From Bryobacterales bacterium (GTDB lineage Bacteria; Acidobacteriota; Terriglobia; Bryobacterales; Bryobacteraceae), in assembly GCA_020852175.1 (NCBI GenBank), contig JADZBH010000003.1:1-41590 (forward strand): DNA of 41,590 nt. Reading direction: 5' to 3'. Both the position numbers and the translations under genes were made by a program. The notes under the pieces were generated by a model. It was given only the letters and a program-made list of their open reading frames with translations. It had not been told where the DNA came from and did no database searches. Shown here piece after piece: positions 31,483 through 40,376 of this stretch (position 1 is its first letter; each line of letters opens with the position of its first letter).

Positions 31483-31827
31483 GTGGAACTGTTACTTGCG
31501 ATTACCGCCGGAACGCTATACGGGGCGGGCTTTTATCTCATGCTGCGCCGCCGGCTTGCGCAACTGATCGTCGGTTTAGGGCTCCTGAGCAATGGCACCA
31601 ATCTACTCATCTTTACAGGCGGCGGACTGACTCGCTCCCGTGCACCAATCATTCCAGAAGGGCAGACCACGATGGCCGGCGCCTTCGCCGATCCGGTACC
31701 GCAGTCGCTGGTGCTCACCGCCATCGTGATCGGATTCGGCGTTCTCGCCTTCTCCCTGGTTCTTGCTCACCGTGTTCACGAGATGACAGGCTCCGATGAC
31801 ATCGATGAGATGGGTCTGAAGAAATGA
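31483..31827 (+). CDS. mrpC: MrpC/MnhC, NuoK-like antiporter subunit
   Basis: A 114-residue protein with three membrane helices. YLMLRRRLAQLIVGLGLLSNGTNLLIF and DPVPQSLVLTAIVIGFGVLAF (in segments) match the NuoK/MrpC family. GTG start with GTGAGGA upstream. Its stop overlaps the mrpD start as ATGA. Confidence 0.94.
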   Translation: MELLLAITAGTLYGAGFYLMLRRRLAQLIVGLGLLSNGTNLLIFTGGGLTRSRAPIIPEGQTTMAGAFADPVPQSLVLTAIVIGFGVLAFSLVLAHRVHEMTGSDDIDEMGLKK

Positions 31828-33311
31828 CCAATGTACTGGTGGTTCCCGTCGCAACGCCACTCCTGACCGCAATCATCCTGCTGCTCGCTCCACGAAAGCC
31901 CGGACTGCAGCGCTGGATCTCCTTCGTTGGATCGCTGGTGATGGCGGCGTCCTCCGTGTTGCTGTTTGTTACAGTGCAGAAACAGGGAATACTCGTGCTA
32001 CAGTCCGGCGGGTGGCCCGCTCCTTTCGGGATCACCCTGGTCGCGGACCTTCTGGCCGCGATGTTGATCGTAGCCACGGGTATCGTTGGCGTTGCCGTCA
32101 CGGCTTCGGCCTTCGCCGGAGTTGATCCGGTGCGCGAGGCCTCCGGCTACCATGGGTTGTTTCAGGTTCTCCTGATGGGTGTGTCCGGTGCTTTTCTGAC
32201 AGGCGACTTGTTCAACCTGTATGTTTGGTTCGAAGTCATGCTGGTCGCCTCGTTCGTCCTGATGGCCTTGCATCGAACCCAGGCGCAAATCGAGGCGGCG
32301 TTCAAGTACGTGACGTTGAATCTGATCGCTTCGTCGTTGTTTCTAACCGCCCTCGGACTTCTGTACGGCGGGACAGGCACGCTCAACATGGCGGGCCTGG
32401 CTGCAGTGTTTCGACAGCGTGAGATAGGCACATTCGAACTCGTGCTAGCCATGCTGTTTTTTACCGCCTTCAGCGTGAAAGCAGCGCTGTTTCCCTTATT
32501 TTTCTGGTTGCCTGCTTCGTACCACACGCCGCCAGCCGCAGTAGGGGCTGTGTTCGCGGGCCTCCTGACCAAGGTCGGTGTGTATGCACTCGTGCGTGTG
32601 TTCACGCTTCTGTTTCATAACGCTCCGCCGCAATTTTACCAACTGCTGCTCGCCCAGGCGTTGTGCACCATGGTTATTGGACTGCTCGGCGCCTTGGCCC
32701 AGCGGGATTTCCGCAGAGTGCTTTCCTTCAATCTTGTCGGTCACCTGGGGTATACGACCGTGGGTCTCGGCCTGATGACACAGACCGCCATGGCGGCATC
32801 GGTCTTATACATCTTCCATCACATCTTTGTGATTACGAATTTGTATCTCATTAGCGGAATCTTTCTTAGACTGCGAAGAACTACGGACTTTTCCGCCTTG
32901 GGTTCGATCTTACGTGAGCACCCCTGGGCCGCAGCCATTTCAGTGATCCCGTTGTTTTCACTGGCGGGCGTCCCGCCCCTATCGGGATTTATTGGAAAAC
33001 TGGCTCTCATCCGCGCGACGTTGGCGGCCGGAGCCTGGTGGACCAGCGCGATCATGCTCGTGGTGGGCGTACTCACCTTAATATCGATAGCGCGGCTCTG
33101 GGACGAATCGTTCTGGAAGCCAGCGACGGTACCTGATAGGGCGAGCATGAACTGGACGATGGTCCTCCCCATGGCTGGTCTCGCCGCCATCACGCTTGCG
33201 ATTACCGTCACTGCCGAACCGATTTTCCAACTGACTCTGCGGGCGGCCGGCCAGTTGCTTAACCCGCAGGTGTACATTGATGCCGTGTTGAAAGGAGACT
33301 ACCGCCCGTGA
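31824..33311 (+). CDS. mrpD: MrpD/MnhD, NuoM/N-like antiporter subunit
   Basis: A 495-residue protein with about 14 membrane helices. Glu137 in NLYVWFEVMLVASFVLM and Lys219 in FSVKAALFPLFFWLP fall at the positions where MrpD subunits carry their conserved ion-translocating Glu and Lys. HHIFVITNLYLISG and PPLSGFIGKLALIRA are further family motifs. The start overlaps mrpC (ATGA) and the end overlaps mrpE (GTGA). Confidence 0.96.
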   Translation: MTNVLVVPVATPLLTAIILLLAPRKPGLQRWISFVGSLVMAASSVLLFVTVQKQGILVLQSGGWPAPFGITLVADLLAAMLIVATGIVGVAVTASAFAGVDPVREASGYHGLFQVLLMGVSGAFLTGDLFNLYVWFEVMLVASFVLMALHRTQAQIEAAFKYVTLNLIASSLFLTALGLLYGGTGTLNMAGLAAVFRQREIGTFELVLAMLFFTAFSVKAALFPLFFWLPASYHTPPAAVGAVFAGLLTKVGVYALVRVFTLLFHNAPPQFYQLLLAQALCTMVIGLLGALAQRDFRRVLSFNLVGHLGYTTVGLGLMTQTAMAASVLYIFHHIFVITNLYLISGIFLRLRRTTDFSALGSILREHPWAAAISVIPLFSLAGVPPLSGFIGKLALIRATLAAGAWWTSAIMLVVGVLTLISIARLWDESFWKPATVPDRASMNWTMVLPMAGLAAITLAITVTAEPIFQLTLRAAGQLLNPQVYIDAVLKGDYRP

Positions 33312-33805
33312 TCCTCGCCAATCTTCTCCTCGCGCTCGCCTGGGTTGGGCTGAATGGACGCTTTACTCTCGACAGTCTCATCATGGGCGCCGCACTTGGG
33401 CGTGTCGTGCTACTGATTCTCGCCAGGGGCGGCGTTCTGCCCCGCACAGAAGTTCGCCGCGTGGAGCGTGCGCTTTCACTACTGGCGTACCTCCTCTGGC
33501 AAATTTTCTTAGCCAACTTACGGCTCGCGAGAGACGTCCTCAGTATCCGGCATCGTATGAGACCGGGTGTGATCCGGCTTCCCTTGTCAGTCACCACCGA
33601 TGGTGAGATTCTTTTGCTGGCTGCGATGATCAATATCACTCCCGGCAGTGTCGCGCTTGACGTTTCCGAGGACCGGCGAACGATGTATGTACATGTAATG
33701 CACATAACTACGGCGGAAGAGGCCAGGCAGGACATTAAATGCGGTTTTGAACGCCGTATTCTTGACCTGAGAGGCGATGTGGAGAGGTTATCCGATGCAG
33801 CCTGA
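33308..33805 (+). CDS. mrpE: MrpE/MnhE antiporter subunit
   Basis: A 165-residue protein with one or two N-terminal membrane helices, the motif LLAYLLWQIFLANLRLARDVL, and a cytoplasmic domain with MINITPGSVALDVSEDRRTMYVHVMH (seen as two segments), the MrpE signature. It begins with GTG overlapping the mrpD stop. It is needed for assembly and activity of the antiporter in known systems. Confidence 0.94.
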   Translation: MILANLLLALAWVGLNGRFTLDSLIMGAALGRVVLLILARGGVLPRTEVRRVERALSLLAYLLWQIFLANLRLARDVLSIRHRMRPGVIRLPLSVTTDGEILLLAAMINITPGSVALDVSEDRRTMYVHVMHITTAEEARQDIKCGFERRILDLRGDVERLSDAA

Positions 33806-34064
33806 CGTGCTTGTGTATGCCGCGCTGGTCATGATTTCCTGTGCATTGTTTGTCTCGCTGGTTCGCGTCGTGCGAGGACCCACGCTCCCGGACCGGGTGG
33901 TCGCGGTCGATCTCATCGGAGTTTCATCGGTCTGTCTGATGCTGCTTGCCGCGGCGGAAAATAAGGAACCGGCATTCCTGGATGCCGCGGTTGTCATCGC
34001 GCTGCTAGGCTTCCTTGGCACGATTGCGTACGCGCGATACGCGGAACGGAGGGGACGCCAATGA
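33795..34064 (+). CDS. mrpF: MrpF/MnhF antiporter subunit
   Basis: An 89-residue protein with three membrane helices and the conserved loop RGPTLPDRVVAVDLIG that marks MrpF. The ATG at 33795 is chosen because GGAGAGG lies eight bases upstream; an earlier ATG at 33777 would overlap mrpE more and adds a polar tail. Its stop overlaps the mrpG start as ATGA. Confidence 0.93.
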   Translation: MQPDVLVYAALVMISCALFVSLVRVVRGPTLPDRVVAVDLIGVSSVCLMLLAAAENKEPAFLDAAVVIALLGFLGTIAYARYAERRGRQ

Positions 34065-34411
34065 TGGGTTGGTTGATGGGTTTTCTGGCGTTGCTCGGCG
34101 CGACGCTGGTCCTGCTGGCGGCGATTGGCATCGTACGTATGCCGGATCTGTTTACGCGGATGCAGGCGGCCACGAAAGCCTCTACGCTCGGTCTTGGCTG
34201 CGTGCTGGGCGCCGCGGCCATAGCGCTCGACGATTCCGCCGCATTCGTCCGCGCGGTTAGCATCGGCGCATTCGTGATGCTTACCTCGCCGGTGTCGAGC
34301 CATGTGATCGCGCGCGCGGCATATTTGACGAAAGTCCCTCTTTGGAAGGGCACGGTAACCGACGAATGGAGTTCCGATCGGGATCTGCCGCCAGAGCATT
34401 CCCAGACGTAA
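34061..34411 (+). CDS. mrpG: MrpG/MnhG antiporter subunit
   Basis: A 116-residue protein with three membrane helices and the motif GIVRMPDLFTRMQAATKAS typical of MrpG, then LTSPVSSHVIARAAYL. It is the last gene of the operon, converging on the winged-helix regulator gene with only 26 bp between stops. Confidence 0.94.
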   Translation: MMGWLMGFLALLGATLVLLAAIGIVRMPDLFTRMQAATKASTLGLGCVLGAAAIALDDSAAFVRAVSIGAFVMLTSPVSSHVIARAAYLTKVPLWKGTVTDEWSSDRDLPPEHSQT

Positions 34412-34417
34412 GTCACC

Positions 34418-34453
34418 GCCAGGCACGGCGCCATTTCTCACCGGTAGCCTGGC
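34418..34453. terminator. Possible bidirectional terminator between convergent genes
   Basis: GCCAGGC (34418-34424) and GCCTGGC (34447-34453) form a 7-bp stem around a 22-nt loop that includes the stop codon of the minus-strand gene. There is no T-run on either side. It is the only structure in the 26-bp gap between the mrpG and regulator stops, so a weak or Rho-assisted terminator is plausible. Confidence 0.3.
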
Positions 34454-36678
34454 ACAATGACAATCGCCGCGCCGGAGTACTTCCGTTGCACATAGGCCAG
34501 CCTCTTACCGCCAGCCGCCAGCGATATCCCGGAGTCCTCGATGCGGGCCTTGCCCAAGGAGCTCACTTCCACGCTGTCGAAGCTCGGAAATCGAAGCAGT
34601 TTCAGTATGCTCGATCGCTCCATGGTTTCTGTACCTTGCCTGGCCAGAAAATAGACGCCGGATGACGTTACCACCCAATTGCGCGAGTGTTCCCAAGGGA
34701 GATTCTCGATCACGGCTTGTTCGGCGCCATCGCGGCAGGCGCGCCACAGTCCGGTGACACCTTTGCGGATATAGAACAGGCAGGGCATACCGGACGACTC
34801 AGCCGCCTCGTAGCCGCCCTTCGTGGTCAACTGCCGCGGCGTTCCGCCCGCGGAAGGAATGCTCCATATCTGCATCGTTCCCGAGCGATCCGAACCGAAA
34901 TAGATCGAACTTCCGTCCGCGGACCAACTTGGGCGCACGTCATCGCCCGTGTGTGTCGTGAGGCGCATGGGTTGCCCTCCTTCACCCGAGATCACGTAGA
35001 CATCCCAATTGCCGCGAGCCTGGGAATCGAATGCCAGCCATTTTCCATCGGGCGACCAGTGAGGGCTGCCGCTGATCACGCCCAGGCTGGTCAAGGAACG
35101 CGGGTGGCCGCCGTCGCTATCGCTTACCCATATTTCGCGGTGGCCCTGGATGTCAGCCGAAAACGCGATCCGCGTTCCGTCCGGTGAGAAGCGGACATTG
35201 CTGATCCCAGCCGGATCGGGCAGGATATCGAGCATCTTCGGCTGGGCGGCGCCACCGAGCGTGAGTAAGTGCACCTTCGGCTGCTGCCTTAAGCGGACAA
35301 ATGCCAACCCAGCCGCTCCGGAAGCAAGCGATGGAAGAATGGCAGGCTCCCGAACCTGCTCCACCCGCTGCGCGTTTCCACCTGCCAGCGGAATTGTCCA
35401 GAGTTGGGATTGACCGGCACGATTCGAAGAAAAAACGATACTCCGGCTGTTGCCGGTCCACGCGAGTCCGTGGATCGGAGCATTCTCGGAGACCACGCGG
35501 CGGAGGTCTCCTCCCGGCAACGGAAGGAGCCAGATTTCATCCCCCTTACCGCCACTCCGTGCGAACGCAAGCCAGCGGCCGTCGGGCGAAAACACCGGAA
35601 AGCCGTCTCTTTCGTTCGCCACCGAAAACGTAACTTGCTCCTGAGCGCGGCTTTCCATCGATAGCTGGAAAATGCTGGCAGGATGCGCGGGAGAAACCCG
35701 GTCTACATACGCCAGGTATTTTCCATTGGGATGCCACGAGACCGGCTCCACGCTCACCGTTTCGCCCTCGTCAAAGGTTGTGGCCGGGGGGCCAACGTTG
35801 AGCCCGCCTAAACGCCGGAGCCTCCCTTCATCCACCGAACTTGCATAGAGAGCGATTCCGTCACCAGCCCGCCGGTAGAATGCGATGTGAAGCCCATCGG
35901 CGGAAAAACTCGGGGAAAAATCATCGGTCGGCCCCGCGCTCACCTGTTTAGGCTTGCCGCCGCCGGTTTCTTGCATGTAGATGTCGTAGTCTGGGCGGCC
36001 CGCTGGCCGCCACGCGAATGCGATCCGCTTACCGTCAGGGGATAGTGAGGGCGTCAACGCGGTCCCATCGTCAACCATCGTCGTGAGGGCCGGTTGGCCC
36101 AAAGGAACTGAACGATCACCCCGGAAAGCGAGCCAGACGCCGCCCACAAGTGCCGCTCCAGCCACCAGGAAGGCGAGCATCCACGAAGCACGAAAGTAGG
36201 TTTTCCACGATGGGAAAGCCGAGGCTGGAACCGGCTCCAGTGCCGTTGCTTCCGCGTCCTGTTCGAGCGATCGCTCAGCCGGAACCGGCTCTCTTGCCGG
36301 TTCTTCCGAAACCGGCTTGACCGACCGCTCCACGGGAACCAGAAGCCGGTAACCTTGCCTGGGCAAGGTCTCGATGAACCGGGGCGTCTCGGCGGAGTCA
36401 TTGAGCACTTCTCGCAGGCGGTTCACCGCCGTGTTCAGGCAGCGGTCGAAGTCAACGTGCGTGTTCTCGTCCCATAGAATGTTGCGAAGCTCATGACGCG
36501 TGATCACCGTGCCCGGCCGCTCCGCAAGGAGGGATAGGATCAGGAACGGTTGCTTCGCCAAATGCAGCCGCACTCCGCTTTTTCGCAGTTCCTGCGCGCG
36601 CAAATCGAGTTCAAAGGCTCCGAAGCGGAGCATTGCCTGAGGCTTCTGCGTTGACTCGACTCGATCCGGCATTCGCAT
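34438..36678 (-). CDS. Membrane regulator with OmpR-type winged helix and periplasmic TolB/PD40 propeller
   Basis: A 746-residue protein. An N-terminal OmpR/CadC-type winged helix (about 16-115; LRFGAFELDLRAQELRKSG, CLNTAVNRLREVLND, IETLPRQGYRLLVPV) is followed by a Glu/Pro-rich linker, one membrane helix (about 165-186) and a large WD40-like TolB propeller (about 195-740; repeated SPDGKRIAFAW-type motifs). The arrangement is that of a one-component ToxR/CadC-like sensor that reads a periplasmic signal and binds DNA through the membrane. It is common in Acidobacteriota. It is divergent from the third receptor gene and probably controls it. The ligand is unknown. Confidence 0.92.
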   Translation of the reverse strand: MRMPDRVESTQKPQAMLRFGAFELDLRAQELRKSGVRLHLAKQPFLILSLLAERPGTVITRHELRNILWDENTHVDFDRCLNTAVNRLREVLNDSAETPRFIETLPRQGYRLLVPVERSVKPVSEEPAREPVPAERSLEQDAEATALEPVPASAFPSWKTYFRASWMLAFLVAGAALVGGVWLAFRGDRSVPLGQPALTTMVDDGTALTPSLSPDGKRIAFAWRPAGRPDYDIYMQETGGGKPKQVSAGPTDDFSPSFSADGLHIAFYRRAGDGIALYASSVDEGRLRRLGGLNVGPPATTFDEGETVSVEPVSWHPNGKYLAYVDRVSPAHPASIFQLSMESRAQEQVTFSVANERDGFPVFSPDGRWLAFARSGGKGDEIWLLPLPGGDLRRVVSENAPIHGLAWTGNSRSIVFSSNRAGQSQLWTIPLAGGNAQRVEQVREPAILPSLASGAAGLAFVRLRQQPKVHLLTLGGAAQPKMLDILPDPAGISNVRFSPDGTRIAFSADIQGHREIWVSDSDGGHPRSLTSLGVISGSPHWSPDGKWLAFDSQARGNWDVYVISGEGGQPMRLTTHTGDDVRPSWSADGSSIYFGSDRSGTMQIWSIPSAGGTPRQLTTKGGYEAAESSGMPCLFYIRKGVTGLWRACRDGAEQAVIENLPWEHSRNWVVTSSGVYFLARQGTETMERSSILKLLRFPSFDSVEVSSLGKARIEDSGISLAAGGKRLAYVQRKYSGAAIVIVPGYR

Positions 36679-36692
36679 CTCTTGACGCGTCC

Positions 36693-36698
36693 ATTATA
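36693..36698 (-). promoter_or_regulatory. Consensus -10 box for the winged-helix/TolB gene
   Basis: A perfect TATAAT lies on the minus strand 14 bp before the ATG at 36678, which would give a leader of only about 8 nt or a leaderless start. No recognisable -35 is placed 16-18 bp upstream, which suggests activator dependence or chance. Confidence 0.4.
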
Positions 36699-36732
36699 CG
36701 CCGCCGGCAGCGCTCCGCCGCGGCACGCAAAA

Positions 36733-36785
36733 GCATGTAACATCGGCATGTAACCATTTATTTATCAATATTTTACACCTTTACA
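36733..36785. repeat. Direct and inverted TGTAA repeats in the divergent regulator/receptor region
   Basis: GCATGTAAC is repeated exactly at 36733-36741 and 36746-36754 (13-bp period). Two TTTACA copies, the reverse complement of TGTAAA, follow at 36772-36777 and 36780-36785. The segment is AT-rich compared with the flanks and lies between the two divergent starts (36678 and 36881). It is a good candidate for regulator binding, perhaps by the winged-helix protein itself. Confidence 0.5.
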
Positions 36786-36880
36786 TATCCGTGACCGGGA
36801 GGAGTGTTGACTTTGCGAGAAGAGGCGGAGCAGCATAGGTGCACGCTGGTTCACCGATTCGTTTGCTTTGGGAGGATAAC

Positions 36881-39800
36881 ATGACATTCAGCGCAATTTT
36901 CAGACTCATAGGCCGGCTCGTGGCCGCGTGCGTGCTGCTCGCTGCCGCCGCGCCGGGCCAGGACCCGCGAGGCACGATTACCGGACGCACCACGGATCCG
37001 TCAGGAGCATCCATCCCCAGAGCCCGCGTACGGGCGATCAACGAGGCCACCGGCGTTGCGGCCGCCACCACTGTGAACGAAGCGGCCAATTTCTCAATCC
37101 CATTCCTGGCGCCTGGAACCTACACGGTGACCGCGGAAGCGGTTGGCTTCAAGACTTTCAGTAGACCCGGCGTTCAGGTTCGCGTGAGCGACACAGTGAC
37201 GGTCGACATTCCGATGGAGATCGGAACATCGTCGGAAACCGTGGACGTCATCGAGCAGGCCCCGCTCCTGGACACCGCCACCGCCTCGCTGGGACAGGTC
37301 GTGGATGGAAAGAGGTTGCTTGAACTCCCCCTCAACGCGGGCAATCCGATGGAGTTGATCTATCTGGCTCCCGGCATGGCGAATGGCTCGTCAACCATGC
37401 AGCAGAGCCACGCGCCGTGGACGGGCACGACCTCCGAATCGAATGGCAATTCCCGCAACAGCAACGACTATTCGATCGACGGTGTGCCGAACACGTACCC
37501 GAACGGCATAAGCCGGGGGGCGCGTCCGGCCCTGAATCCGCCAACCGCGGCCGTAAGCGAATTCCGGGTCCAGACGTCATTCTACGATGCGAGCGTGGGC
37601 CACGCGCTGGGCGCGTCGGTGAACGTGAGCACAAAAGGCGGAACCAATCGCTTCAGCGGAGGCGCTCACTGGTTCTTGAAGAACAACGCGCTGGATACGC
37701 CGAGTTTCTTCGACAATCGTTCCGGGAGGAAGTTGGAGCCGTATCAATATAACCGGGCAGGCTTCGACATCGGAGGCCCCATGCTGCTCCCCAAATACAA
37801 CGGCCGCAACAAGACTTTCTTTTTCTATACTTACGAGCGCAACATCTGGGAGGTGCCTGAGCCCCGCACGGACACGGTTCCAACACCAGCCCAACGCCAG
37901 GGCGATTTTTCAAACTTGCTCGCGTTGGGCGGCAGGTATCAGATTTACAATCCGTTCTCGGCGGCGCCCGCCGCCGGCGGACGGCTCACGCGCACCCCCT
38001 TCCCGAACAACGTGATCCCTGCCAGCTTATTCGACCCGGTGGGCTCCAAACTGATCAATTTCTATCCGGAGCCCAATCTTCCAGGCACGGCGGATGGCAC
38101 GAGCAACTTCCACACACCGGCAGTGGCCACACAGGATTATTGGGTCCATCTTGCTCGCATCGACCACGCCCTAAGCGAGAATCACCGCTTCTTTCTCCGG
38201 TTCGATATCGCACGATGGGACGAGGACCAGCTCCGCAGGCTGGGACGGAACAATCCCGCAATGGGCGTGATCACAAAGTCCCGCGACAAAGGCGCCGCGT
38301 TGGACTATGTCGGCGTGCTGAGCCCGGCCATGGTGCTTAACTTCCGCTATGGTCTTACCTACCAACTGCGTTCGGACTACCGCGCCAGCCAGGGTACGGA
38401 TCTGGCTGCTCTCGGGTTCTCGCCTGCGCTGACAGGCCTGATCGACAGGCGGTACGCGACGATTCCAGAAACTCAACCGGATGGGTACGCGCGGATTTCA
38501 CGGTTCTTCGACGGCGACGGCGCCAACACGGGCCTCACGCATAGCTTCAACGCGAACTTCACCAGGATCCAAAACAAACACAGCTTGAAGTTCGGCGCCA
38601 GCTATCGCGCCTACAGGTCGTTCGGCAACCGGTTTCCGTACGCCACCTCTCCGTATTTCCGGGTGAACAGCACGTTTACACGCGGACCGTTGGACAATGC
38701 GGCCGCTTCCCCGCTGGGCCAGGATCTGGCCGCGCTACTCCTGGGACTTCCGACGGAAGCCTCCTATATGGAGCTCACGCCGAGTTTCGCGCTCAACGGC
38801 CCCTCGCTGGGACTGTTCGTGCACGATGAATTCAAGGTAACCCGCAAGCTCACGCTGAACGCCGGCCTGCGTTGGGAGTACGACCTGCCCGTGACCGAGC
38901 GTTTCAACCGGCTGGTCGCGCAGTTCGACGCGTCTTCTTCCAACCCGATCGAAGCGGCGGCAAGGGCGAATTACGCCGCCAATCCGATCCCGGAGATTTC
39001 ACCGGACAACTTCGCCGTGCGGGGCGGATTGACCTGGGTGGGCGCGGGAAACCGAAGCCCGTTCGCCATAGGGAAACTGAACCTCATGCCGCGCATCGGC
39101 CTTGCCTATCAACTGACGCAGAAGACCGTGATCCGCACCGGGTACGGCATGTTCTTCGACACGGTGGGCGTGAATCAAACGGTGCCAATCCAGACCGGCT
39201 TCTCACAATCGACGCCCATTCAGGTGACGCGGGACGGCGGGGCGACCTTCGTGACGCGCATGTCGAATCCGTTGCCAGGAGGGCTTCTGCAGCCGTTGGG
39301 ACCGGCCGGCGGTCTGAGGACCAATCTGAACCAGTCGCTGACTTTCTACAATGCGAGACGCAAGACGCCATACTCCCAGCGGTAGAGCTTCGGGGTTCAA
39401 CAGCTATTGCCGGCGCAATTCCTGATCGACGTGAGCTACGTCGGAAACCGCGGAACGCGCCTTGAAATTCCGCGAAACATCAACGGCATTCCGAACAAGT
39501 ATCTGAGCACCGAGTTCTTCCGCGATCAGGCGTCAATCGACCGCCTGAGCGCGCGCATCCCAAGCCCGTTCCTTGGAACAAATCCGATTTTCGGAAGTAC
39601 GGTTACCCGCGCGGATCTGCTGAGACCCTATCCGCAGTTCGGATCCATCGTATTGGATGACAACACAGGCTATTCCTGGTATCACTCTCTGCAGGTTTCG
39701 GCGGAGCGGCGTTTTTCGCATGGTTTCACCTTTCAAACCGCCTATACGTTCTCCAAGCTGATGCAGGCAACGGAGTATCTAAATGCCGCCGATTCCGCGC

Positions 39801-40360
39801 CGTATGAAACGCTGGCGGCGTCGGACCGGCCCCACATATTATCGCTGAGTGGCGTTTGGGAGTTGCCCTTCGGAAAGGGGAGGAGGTTTGCTTCCGGCAT
39901 GCATCCTGTTCTGGAAGGGGTGCTCGGAGGATGGCAGGTTTCCGCCGTCGGCAGGTATCAATCCGGATCGCCCCTTGAGTTTGGCGATGCCATCTTCGTG
40001 GGGAACATCAAGGACATTTCGCTTTCGTCGAGCCAGCGGACCGTGGATCAATGGTTCAATACGCAATCCGGTTTCGTGCGCGATTCCGCGCGGCAGCGGG
40101 CTTCCAACGTGAGATCGTTTCCGCTGCGCTTCGGGCATGTGCGTGGTGATTCGCAAAGACGCTGGGATACTTCTTTGAAAAAGGAATTCCTGATCTACGA
40201 AACCATCAAGTTGGAGTTTCGCGCCGATGCGATCAACGCGACGAACTCGTCGATTTTCACGCCGCCGAACACATCGCCGGCCAGTTCCGCGTTTGGCCGG
40301 GTAACCGCGGTGGCATGGCCGGGCCGTCAATGGCAGTTCGCGCTTCGCCTGCGCTTCTGA
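36881..40360 (+). pseudogene. TonB-dependent receptor, Oar-like, interrupted by one in-frame TAG
   Basis: A 1160-codon reading frame encoding a signal peptide, a carboxypeptidase-regulatory-like domain (about 27-110), a plug (SIDGVPNTYPNG, NVSTKGGTNRFSGGA) and a barrel ending LPFGKGRRF and WQFALRLRF. The frame is open throughout except for a TAG at 39383-39385, after TPYSQR. Homology resumes in the same frame with SFGVQQLLPAQFLIDVSYVGN. In the paralog at 9818-13249 the same position is Trp (SQQWSASLQ), and in the one at 122-3112 it is Phe (SQQFNFNVQ). A single TGG to TAG change explains it. The ATG at 36881 has GGGAGGA upstream. Either a recent pseudogene, a sequencing error, or amber readthrough. 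Without readthrough the product is 834 residues and lacks the last part of the barrel. Confidence 0.88.
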
Positions 40361-40376
40361 CCACAATGAAGAGCAG

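Noticed and set aside
36807..36839. TTGACT...CATAGG as promoter of the third receptor gene
   Set aside because: Spacer of 21 bp and a poor -10; not convincing.
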